Shown: piece by piece, positions 46,019-54,267 of the stretch
Layout of the letters: each line of letters opens with the position of its first letter
How positions within the stretch are numbered: position 1 is the first letter of the stretch
Source of the DNA: JAILZP01 sp037444185
GTDB taxonomy: Bacteria; Bacillota; Desulfotomaculia; Desulfotomaculales; Desulfocucumaceae
NCBI GenBank assembly: GCA_037444185.1
Contig: JBBIMW010000001.1
Coordinates: 1-64,000, forward strand
Reading direction: 5' to 3'
Length of the DNA: 64,000 nucleotides
Position numbers and translations under genes: made by a program
The notes under the pieces: generated by a model
The model's input: only the letters and a program-made list of their open reading frames with translations
The model's database searches: none
Told to the model about the DNA's origin: nothing

Positions 46019-46044
46019 ATGACCCCCACCCTGGTGGGGGTCAT
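46019..46044. terminator. Strong inverted repeat, probable terminator
   Basis: ATGACCCCCACC (46019-46030) and GGTGGGGGTCAT (46033-46044) form a near-perfect hairpin 24 bases after the second YkgJ gene. Only a TTT follows on the plus strand, so termination efficiency is uncertain. It could serve both this gene and the convergent spo0E-like gene. Confidence 0.6.
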
Positions 46045-46071
46045 TTGGGTCCGATGCCCACAGTTCGATGT

Positions 46072-46236
46072 TTACAGTCGTCTACAGTAGTTCCAGGGGG
46101 TCATCCTGATGCGGTAATAGTCGTTCAGCAACCGGTCCAGTTCTTTGCTCAACTTCAGCCTTTTTCCGGGGCAGTCGGTACAGTGCAGACGCCTTCTCAA
46201 CCTTGCAATGCGCACCAAAAGCTCTGGCATGGTCAC
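46072..46236 (-). CDS. Spo0E-like sporulation phosphatase
   Basis: A 54-codon gene. The motif LSKELDRLLNDYYRI matches the SxELDxxI..Y core of the Spo0E family, whose members dephosphorylate phospho-Spo0A and delay sporulation. Unusually it has two cysteines near the middle (HCTDCPGK) and one near the end (WNYCRRL), a pattern of possible metal or redox sensitivity. GTG 46236 lies 6 bases after GGGGGTGA. ATG 46230 is an alternative. It faces the second YkgJ gene, on the opposite strand. Confidence 0.8.
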   Translation of the reverse strand: MTMPELLVRIARLRRRLHCTDCPGKRLKLSKELDRLLNDYYRIRMTPWNYCRRL

Positions 46237-46390
46237 GTCCCATCACCCCCTAAGACGTACTATAAATAAATAGTAGCAGAAAAAACTTTCCAAGGGAACA
46301 TTTTGCCAGCTTTTAAGTTAATAATTTGTATGAAAATATTTTTTTCGCCACGGAAAGAGATATTTCAGTACAGAAGAAAAAATTCGCCAG

Positions 46391-47041
46391 TTATGCATTC
46401 GGCGCCTTTGTCGTCAGTGCCCCCGCCGGGCATGCCAAAGCGCAGGCGTCGCAACCATTGCAGCCGCTTTCTCCCAGTGTGGCGCCCAGAAAGGTGGTCA
46501 TCATCCGGTCGAATCCCCGGTGGGCAAAGCCCAGCACTCCATTGCCCCTATTCCTGCAGGTCCATACGCAGCGGCCGCAGAGCACACATTTGTTCGGGTC
46601 GTAAATCATATTTTCCGCCGTATCGTCCACCGGCAGGCTCCGGTCCAGTCTCGCCAGCCTGGCGGCATTGAGTTTCAGCTTCCTTTCCCCGGCTATTTTT
46701 TGCAGGGCGCAGTTGCGGTTTCTGGGGCATACCCGGCACTGGGTCCGGTGGTTGGACATGATCATTTCGAAGCCTGTCCTGACCAGCCGGTCCAACCTCT
46801 GGCTGCGGGTGCTGACGGTCATTCCGTCGGCGGCCCCCTCCGTGCAGGCGGTGACCGGCCGGGGATAGCCTTCTATTTCCACAAAGCACAGGCGGCAGGA
46901 GGAGAAAGGGGAGTGGCTCTCCCTAATGGAGCAGAGGTGGGGGATGTATATGCCGCTGTCCAGGGCCGCCCACAGTATTTTCTCTCCTTCGTTGGTTTCC
47001 ACCGGTTTTCCGTCAATGGTTATTCTGACTTTTCGGCTCAT
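46391..47041 (-). CDS. NuoG/HydA-like iron-sulfur subunit (N-terminal module only)
   Basis: 216 residues. An N-terminal [2Fe-2S] ferredoxin domain (IPHLCSIRESHSPFSSCRLCFVE, then TACTEG) precedes the His-Cys3 cluster motif SNHRTQCRVCPRNRNC and two C-terminal [4Fe-4S] motifs (CVLCGRCVWTC, CNGCDACALAC). This is the Fe-S wire of NuoG, HydA or NAD-linked formate dehydrogenase, but the protein ends before any H-cluster or molybdopterin domain. It overlaps the HydB/NuoF-type gene by 29 bases. It presumably passes electrons to a partner encoded elsewhere. Confidence 0.88.
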   Translation of the reverse strand: MSRKVRITIDGKPVETNEGEKILWAALDSGIYIPHLCSIRESHSPFSSCRLCFVEIEGYPRPVTACTEGAADGMTVSTRSQRLDRLVRTGFEMIMSNHRTQCRVCPRNRNCALQKIAGERKLKLNAARLARLDRSLPVDDTAENMIYDPNKCVLCGRCVWTCRNRGNGVLGFAHRGFDRMMTTFLGATLGESGCNGCDACALACPAGALTTKAPNA

Positions 47042-48962
47042 CTTTCCGCTTGTTCTCCTTTTCGTTCCCGGCCGGTATATCAGGAGGCGAAACCTTTACT
47101 ATCGCTCCGTACTGGGGCGGGCAGGCCGCCAGGCAGCTGTCGCACTTGACGCACTTTTCCTGATCGATGACCTTGATCCGATCTTCGTTGCTGTATATGG
47201 CTTCCACCGGACAGCTCCCGACGCAGGCGTCGCATGACCGCTCGCACTTGTGGGGGAGAATGTAAAATGCAATCAGATCCTTGCACACCAAGGCCGGGCA
47301 CCGCTTTTCACGGATATGGGCCTGGTATTCGGACCCGAAATATTTAATCGTGCTCAGCACCGGGTTGGGGGCGGTTTTGCCCAGGTTGCAGAGGGAACCC
47401 GCCTGGATGTCCTCCGCCAGTTCCAGGAGCAGATCCATGTCCTCCGGACGTCCTTCGCCCCTGGTGATGCGCTCCAGTATGGTCAGCATGTGCTTTGTGC
47501 CCAGCCGGCAGAAGGTGCACTTGCCGCAGGATTCTTTTTGTGTGAAGTCCAGGAAAAAGCGGGCCATCTCCACCATGCAGTCACTGTCGTCCAGCACCAC
47601 GATGCCCCCGGATCCCATCATGGCTCCGGCCCGGGCCAGGGAGTCGAAGTCCACGGGGATGTCCAGAACTTCCCCGGGCAGACATCCCCCCGAAGGGCCG
47701 CCTATTTGCACGGCTTTGAATTTACCGCCCCCGGCCACCCCGCTGCCCACATCGAATATTATCTCCCTCAAGGAGGTGCCCATGGGTACCTCAGTCAGTC
47801 CTGTATTCACCAGTTTTCCCGCCAGGGCGAAGATGGCGGTGCCGGGGCTGTGGCCGGTTCCGGTGTCCCTGAACCACTGGGGGCCTTTCTTGATAATAAG
47901 GGGCACGTAGGAAAGGGTCTTGACATTGTTTATCACCGTCGGCTTTCCGTAGAGGCCGGACTCGGCCGGGAAGGGGGGGCGGTGCCGGGGCAGTCCGGGC
48001 TTTCCCTCCATGGAGGCGATGAGGGCGGTTTCCTCCCCGCACACAAAGGCCCCGGACCCCTGGAACACCTCCACCTCCAGGCTGAATTCCGTGCCCAGCA
48101 CGGATTCTCCCAGAATGCCGCACTTATAAGCCTGATCCAGGGCTTTTTTGACCCTCTCCAGCGCCAGCGGGTATTCGGCCCGGATGTAAAAATACCCTTT
48201 GCGGGCCCCCACGGCATGGGCGGCTATGGCCAGCCCCTCCACCGCCAAGTGGGGGTTGGATTCCAGTATGGTGCGATCCATGAAGGCGCCGGGGTCTCCC
48301 TCGTCGGCGTTGCAGATGACGTATCTGGTCTTCTCCCGGGCGCCGCCGCACAGCTCCCACTTGCCGCCGGTGGGGAAGCCGGCCCCGCCCCTGCCGCGCA
48401 GGCCCGAGGCCTTAATCTGCCCGATTACGGCCGCCGGCCCCATGGCCAGGGCCGCCGCCATTCCTCCATATCCGCCGACGGCCAGATAGTGCTCTATATT
48501 CTCCGGGTCTATGAGCCCGCAATGCTCCATGACTATTTTCCGCTCCACCGCTCCCCGGGGGAAGTCCTGGAAGGTGGGGATGAAGTCGTTGACCTCACCG
48601 GCGGCCAGGGCGAATTCAACGCAGGGATCGCCGTCCACCAGGAAGTCCCGGGCCAGGCGGGCGGTCACTCCCCCGTCAAGGTAGCCGTAACAAATGCCCG
48701 GGAATCCGGGCCTGAAAATAAAGGCCATGGGTTCGGCGTAGCAGTGTCCCATGCAGCCCGCCTCAATCACGGCGGCGTCAATCCGAAGGCGCTCTATTTC
48801 CCTCCGGAAGGACTCCAACACTTCCAGGGCGCCGGCGGCGCGCCCGCAGGTGGCCGTCCCCACCATGATCAATGTCTTTTGCCGGAGTGCTTTCCAGCCC
48901 TCCAGGGCCTTGGGCTTCATTTTTTCCAAAACCGCCAGGGCGTTGCTGTATCCGTCGTTCAC
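47013..48962 (-). CDS. NuoF/HydB-type NADH-binding flavoprotein subunit
   Basis: 649 residues. An N-terminal thioredoxin-like [2Fe-2S] domain (GTATCGRAAGA, AGCMGHCYAEP) is followed by the FMN/NAD site (GLRGRGGAGFPTGGKW, VICNADEGDPGAFMDR), the SLBB domain and the 4Fe-4S motif ESCGKCTFCRLGTKH. Two extra ferredoxin clusters (CERSCDACVGSCP, CVKCDSCLAACP) sit at the C-terminus. This extended form is typical of HydB in electron-bifurcating hydrogenases and formate dehydrogenases. GTG 48962 overlaps the upstream stop as GTGA. Confidence 0.92.
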   Translation of the reverse strand: MNDGYSNALAVLEKMKPKALEGWKALRQKTLIMVGTATCGRAAGALEVLESFRREIERLRIDAAVIEAGCMGHCYAEPMAFIFRPGFPGICYGYLDGGVTARLARDFLVDGDPCVEFALAAGEVNDFIPTFQDFPRGAVERKIVMEHCGLIDPENIEHYLAVGGYGGMAAALAMGPAAVIGQIKASGLRGRGGAGFPTGGKWELCGGAREKTRYVICNADEGDPGAFMDRTILESNPHLAVEGLAIAAHAVGARKGYFYIRAEYPLALERVKKALDQAYKCGILGESVLGTEFSLEVEVFQGSGAFVCGEETALIASMEGKPGLPRHRPPFPAESGLYGKPTVINNVKTLSYVPLIIKKGPQWFRDTGTGHSPGTAIFALAGKLVNTGLTEVPMGTSLREIIFDVGSGVAGGGKFKAVQIGGPSGGCLPGEVLDIPVDFDSLARAGAMMGSGGIVVLDDSDCMVEMARFFLDFTQKESCGKCTFCRLGTKHMLTILERITRGEGRPEDMDLLLELAEDIQAGSLCNLGKTAPNPVLSTIKYFGSEYQAHIREKRCPALVCKDLIAFYILPHKCERSCDACVGSCPVEAIYSNEDRIKVIDQEKCVKCDSCLAACPPQYGAIVKVSPPDIPAGNEKENKRKDEPKSQNNH

Positions 48963-49483
48963 CGGGCGGCGCCTTCTTTCATTTGCTGACTGGTCAGCCG
49001 GTGTGAGAAGAACAGTCCGTCCACCTTGGTGGGGGTCATTCCGCCGTGCACCGCTTCTCCCACCAGCGCCACCGGGGCCATGGCGCAGCAGCCGACGCAG
49101 GCCACCCTCTCCAGGCTGAACTCCCGGTCCTGGGTGGTTTCACCGGACCTGATGTTGAGCACCCTTTCCCATGACTCCATGATTATATTGCCTCCCTTTA
49201 TATGGCAGGCGGTGCCCATGCATACCTTTACCCGATGCCTGCCCGGAGGAGTGAGGCGGAACTGGTTGTAAAAGGTGACGATGCCGTACACGTCCACCGG
49301 AGGGACGCCGAAATGCCTTGCCGCCTCCTCCATGGCCCCGGCTGGCACATATCCGAGGGCGCCCTGTATTTTTTGCAGTGCGGGTATCAGGGAACTCCGG
49401 CCGGTACCGTATCCGGCCATTATTTCCCTGCTTTTTTCAATTATTTCTTTTTCTTCTTTTTTTTCTTCAGCACTCAGTATCAC
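48959..49483 (-). CDS. NuoE/HydC-type [2Fe-2S] subunit
   Basis: About 174 residues of the NuoE family: LIPALQKIQGALGYVP, HFGVPPVDVYGIVTFYNQF, and the [2Fe-2S] ligands in KVCMGTACHIKGG and ACVGCCAMAPVALVG. It forms a pair with the HydB-type subunit for NADH oxidation. GTG 49483, 10 bases after GGGGAG, is preferred because the longer frame to ATG 49543 begins within the likely promoter (TATAAT near 49548). Confidence 0.9.
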   Translation of the reverse strand: MILSAEEKKEEKEIIEKSREIMAGYGTGRSSLIPALQKIQGALGYVPAGAMEEAARHFGVPPVDVYGIVTFYNQFRLTPPGRHRVKVCMGTACHIKGGNIIMESWERVLNIRSGETTQDREFSLERVACVGCCAMAPVALVGEAVHGGMTPTKVDGLFFSHRLTSQQMKEGAAR

Positions 49484-49626
49484 TATCCTGTCTCTCCCCG
49501 TATACAATTGACTGACGGGCGGCGGTTCGCCCCTGCCGCCCATTATATTATATACCGGTAAAGCAATAAATCATATATTTTTCCCTAAAGGAGACTGTTT
49601 GTACGAATTGCCCGCCAAAAAGCATG

Positions 49627-49755
49627 TCAATTGCAAAGTAGGCACAGCAATATGGCAATAATTACTAGTAGCAGCAGTATTATTACACCCAGCAGAATAT
49701 TGGTCAGGGTCAAGGGGTTGGAAAAGGGAAAAAAGCTGGTTGCAGCATCAGACAT
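49627..49755 (-). CDS. 42-residue single-helix membrane peptide
   Basis: ATG 49755 stands 8 bases after GAGGAGG, an excellent site. The product opens MSDAATSFFPFSNPLTLTN, continues with a helix of about 20 hydrophobic residues (NILLGVIILLLLVIIAILL), and ends in CLLCN. Such peptides are common in sporulating Firmicutes, but I cannot name a family. The two C-terminal cysteines next to the membrane are distinctive. Confidence 0.7.
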   Translation of the reverse strand: MSDAATSFFPFSNPLTLTNILLGVIILLLLVIIAILLCLLCN

Positions 49756-49819
49756 GGGAAATGCCTCCTCGCCGTTATTTACTGCCAGGATATGCAATAA
49801 ATCTCAAATATGTGCCTCT

Positions 49820-52180
49820 TCATTCCCTGCGGAATGCCCGAAGAGATTTCTTAAACCGGTTCATGGTTTCTTGTCCCAATTCCCAGGCGGGGGGGAGCGC
49901 AGCCGGGATGTAAGGCCTGCCCAGTATCAGGTGCAGTAGGAGCACCGCCGCCTCCTTGTCCAGGGGGCGGTTGAAATTGGAACATTTGGGCGAATATATG
50001 CAGGCCGGGCAACCCGCGGAGCACCGGCACGAGGATATGGTCTCCAGGGTGATTTCAAACAACTCCTCAGCCCGGTGGTATCCTTTTTCGCTGAAACCCA
50101 CCCCACCCCGGCAGCTGTCGTGGATAAACACCGTGGCCCCCCCTGTCCGGGGGTGGATTAATGTGGACAGCCCTCCCAGATCATTGCGGTCGCACATGGC
50201 AAAAATGGGCATCAGGCCGATGGCCGCGTGCTCCACGGCGTGCAGCCCCCCCATCAGATCCAGGCCGTGATTTTTAATCCGGGTGACCGCGGAGTGGTCC
50301 ACCACCAGCCAGAAGCCGGTGGTTTCCAGCACCTGCTCCGGCATCTCCAGGGGGCCGCCCCCAAGTACCTGGCCGGTTTTCTCATGCTTTTTTATATAGC
50401 CGGTAACACTGGAGGTCACCTTCAACTGGCCGGAGTACAGCCGGTGACCGTTAATCTTCCTTTGCCTGCCGGTGGAAATGATTTCCGTGGATTTATCCCG
50501 GCCGCACATGGTGTAGTAGTCCACGTCCTTCTTTTCTAGCAGGGCGGTGGAGGTTTCCAGTTCAAGGCTTTTGACGATGTATGTGCTCCCCTGGTGGGTA
50601 TAAACCGCGCCGGGGTGGACCTCGGCCAGGGCGGCGCTTTTATCCAGCACCTCCATCAGACGGCCGCCCCTTCCCGCGTCCCGCAGGTGAACCAGGGAGC
50701 AGGAACCGGACCTTATGTTCACCCGTTCCGCCGGGTATGTCCGGCCGTTGAAATGATATGCGCCTCCGGAAAAAGCCAGCTCTCCGTCCTTCTCCAGCAG
50801 GGACAGCAGGGGCGGAAAACTATCCCCCCAGAGGCCGTAGTCCCCGGCGGTCACTGGAAGTTCGTGGGCGGCGCAGATTGCGTGGCCCGTCAGTATGTAC
50901 GGGTTGTCCGGGTCGATCAGGGCGTGTTCTCCGGGATGGGTGAAGAGGGCCCCGGTGTTGCGGATAAAGTGCTGGTCCAGGGGGTTTTCCACCGCCACGA
51001 ATATGACCAGGGATTCGCCGCCGTCCCGGCCCACCCGGCCGGCCTGCTGCCAGGTGGAGGCGACGGTTCCCGGAAATCCGGCAATGATGCAGACTTCGAG
51101 ATTTCCCACATCTATGCCCAGCTCCAGGGCGTTGGTGGAGACCACCCCCATCAGGGCGCCGCTGAAAAGGGCTTCTTCAATGTGGCGCCGCTCACCGGCC
51201 AGGTAGCCGCCCCTGTAGGCCATCACCCGGCTCCCAGGGCCCACGTCCCCCAAGTGTCGCCGGGTGAAGCGGAGTATCCTCTCGGTGGCCTGGCGGGCCC
51301 TGGAGAAGGTGATGGTCCTGTGGCGGCTTTCCAGGCATAGCGAAAGCAGCCAGGACACATCCCGGATGTACGGTGTGTGGACTGTGGGACGCCACAGCAC
51401 AAACCTGGTCCTGCCCCGGGGGGCCCCGTTGCCGTCGATGATTTCCACCGGTGCGCCGGCGATCAGGGAGGCGTGCTCCCCGGGGTTGGCGATGGTGGCG
51501 GAGCAGAATATGAAGGCGGGATCCGCTCCGTAATGGCGGCATATCCTCTTCAGCCGCCTGATGACATGGGCCGTGTTGGTGCCGAACACACCCCGGTAAT
51601 TGTGCACCTCATCTATGACTACGTATTTCAGGCCGGAAAAAAAGCGGTGCCACTTCAGGTGGTGGGGCAGTATGCCCCGGTGAAGCATGTCGGGGTTGGT
51701 GATGATTATGTCGGCGTCGTTCCGCAGGGCCGCCTTTTCGCCCTCCGGGGTGTCCCCGTCGTAAACTCCGGCCCTCAGGTCCATGCCGAAATCCGTGAGT
51801 TTTTCCAACTGATCCCGGCCCAGGGACTTGGTGGGGAACATGTACAGTGCGGTCCGACGGGACCGGCCTGCCAGGGAATCCAGCACCGGCAGGTTATAGC
51901 ACAAGCTTTTGCCTGAAGCGGTGGGGGTGACCACCACGATGTTTTTGCCCTGCCGCACCCTGTCCAGGGCTTCGGCCTGGTGGGAGTACAGCCGGTCAAT
52001 CCCTTTGCGTCGCAGGCTGCCGGCCACCAGGGGGTGCAGGGGAAAAGCCGGCTTGCCGTAGCGGGGTTCCCGGGGAGGGATGTTTTCTATGTGCACTATC
52101 TGTCCTTTGTAGAAAGGGTGAGCCTTTATTTTTTCCAGCATATTTTCCAACTGGCAGCCCCGCCTTTTCTTGGTGAACAT
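49820..52180 (-). CDS. mrfA: MrfA/YprA-type DEAD-box DNA helicase
   Basis: 786 residues. SF2 helicase motifs: Q/I region LYSHQAEALDRVRQGKNIVVVTPTASGKS, motif II DEVH, motif III SAT (IFCSATIAN), and motif VI QQAGRVGRDG. The C-terminal MrfA/DUF1998 region has four cysteines in ISSCRCSAGCPACIYSPKCSN. In Bacillus MrfA works with the exonuclease MrfB in repair of mitomycin-type damage, but no MrfB gene is nearby. The start is uncertain: TTG 52150 has GGGG 7 bases upstream, while ATG 52180 lacks a site. Confidence 0.9.
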   Translation of the reverse strand: MFTKKRRGCQLENMLEKIKAHPFYKGQIVHIENIPPREPRYGKPAFPLHPLVAGSLRRKGIDRLYSHQAEALDRVRQGKNIVVVTPTASGKSLCYNLPVLDSLAGRSRRTALYMFPTKSLGRDQLEKLTDFGMDLRAGVYDGDTPEGEKAALRNDADIIITNPDMLHRGILPHHLKWHRFFSGLKYVVIDEVHNYRGVFGTNTAHVIRRLKRICRHYGADPAFIFCSATIANPGEHASLIAGAPVEIIDGNGAPRGRTRFVLWRPTVHTPYIRDVSWLLSLCLESRHRTITFSRARQATERILRFTRRHLGDVGPGSRVMAYRGGYLAGERRHIEEALFSGALMGVVSTNALELGIDVGNLEVCIIAGFPGTVASTWQQAGRVGRDGGESLVIFVAVENPLDQHFIRNTGALFTHPGEHALIDPDNPYILTGHAICAAHELPVTAGDYGLWGDSFPPLLSLLEKDGELAFSGGAYHFNGRTYPAERVNIRSGSCSLVHLRDAGRGGRLMEVLDKSAALAEVHPGAVYTHQGSTYIVKSLELETSTALLEKKDVDYYTMCGRDKSTEIISTGRQRKINGHRLYSGQLKVTSSVTGYIKKHEKTGQVLGGGPLEMPEQVLETTGFWLVVDHSAVTRIKNHGLDLMGGLHAVEHAAIGLMPIFAMCDRNDLGGLSTLIHPRTGGATVFIHDSCRGGVGFSEKGYHRAEELFEITLETISSCRCSAGCPACIYSPKCSNFNRPLDKEAAVLLLHLILGRPYIPAALPPAWELGQETMNRFKKSLRAFRRE

Positions 52181-52198
52181 TATCTATGACAGAAGCCG

Positions 52199-52594
52199 TC
52201 AAAGCATTATAGACAGCAGGCCCAGGGGATTCTCCAGTATCAGCGCGTCAGTTATATCGAAGTCGATGGTTACGTCCCTGTGTATATTGAGCGGCACCAC
52301 TTCCAGGGTCACGGTGGCCCTGGCCCGGGTGCCCTGTATCGATACGTCCCGGACGTTGATCAGTCTGACATTGTTTTTAAGCTTCTCAACCAGCTTTTCC
52401 GCCGCCGGTCCGGCGGCGTTCACATATTTTTTCACCACTTCCATATTTCCGCTGTTGATGCCGTTGAACAGCTCGGTGACGGCGTTGCGCACATCCTGTT
52501 CGGTGAATGTTTTCTGGGGCTGGGCGCTTTGCGGAGCCTGACAGCCCGTAACCAGCAAAGCTATAATTACAAACAAAGCCATTATCCTCATCAT
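52199..52594 (-). CDS. Small lipoprotein, NTF2-like
   Basis: 131 residues. The signal peptide ends in LLVTGCQAP, a lipobox. The rest (FTEQDVRNAVTELFNGINSGNMEVVKKYV, then alternating strands TRARATVTLEVVPLNIHRDVTIDFD) has the helix-then-sheet pattern of NTF2/SnoaL-like domains. No function can be assigned. It lies 18 bases upstream of mrfA and may be co-transcribed. GGAGG is 8 bases before the ATG. Confidence 0.78.
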   Translation of the reverse strand: MMRIMALFVIIALLVTGCQAPQSAQPQKTFTEQDVRNAVTELFNGINSGNMEVVKKYVNAAGPAAEKLVEKLKNNVRLINVRDVSIQGTRARATVTLEVVPLNIHRDVTIDFDITDALILENPLGLLSIML

Positions 52595-52754
52595 ATAATT
52601 TACCTCCAGCCATTGTTAATTTATTTTTTTGATAGTCTTGGCGACTTCAATATTATAACGCATTAACCTGTGCAATGTATAGGTCTTGGTACCGGGAAAG
52701 GGATGCCCCATACTGTTCCTGATCACGGGCCTGGAGGGAAATCACGGCAATAAC

Positions 52755-53038
52755 TTAATATCTTAGGTAACCGGCACCGCTCTTCAGAATATCATCTTCT
52801 TCCAGAGGCGCCCGTGTGGCTATTTTTTGCTGCAGCCGCCGATACTCTTCGTCTCCGTCATGGCCCTTTATGTATATGCTGGTGACTTTGTAGGTCCTGT
52901 TTTCTTTCACTTCCAGCACCGGCAGGACGGTGGGTATCACCCCGGTTATCCTGGCGGTGTCCAGGCCGAATATCTTCAGTTGCTATATGAAGTTGTCAAA
53001 GAGTGCAATGCAGCTTTTGAACACTTCTTCGCTCCCAG
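52755..53038 (-). pseudogene. Degenerate copy 1 of a small repeated gene
   Basis: On the minus strand the frame SEEVFKSCIALFDNFI, an in-frame TAG, then QLKIFGLDTARITGVIPTVL and YKVTSIYIKGHDGDEEYRRL continues to a TAA at 52755. It is broken by the TAG and has no usable start. It aligns with copy 2 at 55071-55289 (shared GLDTARITG, YKV.SIY). The final codons (GAGYLRY) are encoded by a diverged GGTACC palindrome. The ancestral protein is not recognised. Confidence 0.65.
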
Positions 53039-53146
53039 ATGTTTACATTTTTAATCTGGTTTCCGAGAACCTATTATTATTATATCGTGTCTACTTTTCG
53101 GGGTGAAGCAGTTTCAGCTGTAGAGGGCTGGATTACTTAAAATAAT

Positions 53147-53170
53147 TTAATAACTTGGGTGCCCGGTACC
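53147..53170. repeat. GGTACC palindromic element, copy 2
   Basis: TTAATAACTTG followed by GGTGCCCGGTACC (53158-53170). It ends the upstream region of pseudogene copy 1, just as copy 3 ends that of pseudogene copy 2. Confidence 0.65.
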
Positions 53171-53289
53171 GTTCTCCCACCGTCCGGGGCTTGTAATTTC
53201 TGAGATAACTGGTATGTTATATATATCAACGCAGAGATGTTTTAACTCTAAAACTATAAACCATCGGTATGACCGGACGGGGGGAGACG

Positions 53290-54267
53290 GTGGAAAAGTC
53301 TTTGGATTATGTTGTGAAGGCCGCTGATCTGGTTAAGAGATTCGGCGGCTTTGAGGCGGTTAAAGGAATCAGCCTGACGGTGGCCAAGGGGGAGTGCTTC
53401 GGACTGCTGGGGCCCAATGGGGCGGGCAAGACCTCCATAGTGAAAATGATCTATGGTTTTTCGCCGGTGACTTCGGGGAGGCTTCTGGTCTTTGGAGAGG
53501 ACGTCAAAACCAGGGCCAGGCAGATAAAGGCCAGGATTGGTGTGGTGCCCCAGGAGGACAACCTTGATCAGGAGCTGACGGTGAGGGAAAACCTGCTGGT
53601 TTATGCCGGATACTTCCGGATTAAAAGGGATCTGGCGGTAAAAAGGGCGGAGGAAATACTGGACTTCATGGATTTGGGGGAAAAGTCCGGCGAGGTGGTG
53701 GGAAAGCTTTCCGGGGGACAGAGGCGCCGCCTGACCATGGGCAGGGCGCTGATCAACAATCCTGAGCTGCTGATACTGGATGAGCCCACCACGGGACTGG
53801 ACCCCTACGCCCGTCATCTGGTCTGGCAGCGCCTGAGGAGGCTAAAGGAGTCCGGCGTCACCCTGCTGCTGACCACCCACTATCTGGAGGAGGCCAGCCA
53901 GCTGTGCGACCGGCTGGTGGTTATCCACAGAGGGGAAATACTGGAACAGGGCACGCCCCGGGGGCTGATCGGCCGGCACGTGGGCAGGGAGGCCCTGGAG
54001 CTGGGGATTGACGCCCGGCGGGGGGATTTACTACTGGAGGGCGCCGGTCATCTGCTGAAGGCCTGGAGGGCAATGGGGGATGAAATGGTGTTTTTCACCG
54101 ATTACGGCCGGGAACTGGACGGCAGGCTTTCACAGAGGGCGGAGGAACTGGGGATTTCCTTCAATTACCGCAGGATCAGGCCGGCCAATCTGGAGGATGT
54201 CTTTCTGAAGCTGACCGGTGAATCACTGAAGGCGGAGGCCGGGGACAGTGGGGAGGACCATCTGTGA
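53290..54267 (+). CDS. ABC-2 transporter ATPase (NodI-like)
   Basis: About 325 residues. Walker A GLLGPNGAGKTSIVKM, Q-loop VVPQEDNLD, signature LSGGQRRR and Walker B LLILDEPTTGLDP are complete, with His-switch TTHYLEEA. The C-terminal ~90 residues are a DUF4162/NodI-type extension. It pairs with the permease that overlaps it by 4 bases. The substrate is unknown. NodIJ relatives export oligosaccharides or lipids. GTG 53290 follows GGGGGAG. The frame from 53269 lacks a ribosome site. Confidence 0.9.
   Translation: MEKSLDYVVKAADLVKRFGGFEAVKGISLTVAKGECFGLLGPNGAGKTSIVKMIYGFSPVTSGRLLVFGEDVKTRARQIKARIGVVPQEDNLDQELTVRENLLVYAGYFRIKRDLAVKRAEEILDFMDLGEKSGEVVGKLSGGQRRRLTMGRALINNPELLILDEPTTGLDPYARHLVWQRLRRLKESGVTLLLTTHYLEEASQLCDRLVVIHRGEILEQGTPRGLIGRHVGREALELGIDARRGDLLLEGAGHLLKAWRAMGDEMVFFTDYGRELDGRLSQRAEELGISFNYRRIRPANLEDVFLKLTGESLKAEAGDSGEDHL

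Noticed and set aside
47250..48989. 579-codon plus-strand open frame
   Set aside because: It lies entirely opposite the HydB-type gene, whose flavin, NAD and Fe-S motifs are complete. The product has no recognisable domain.
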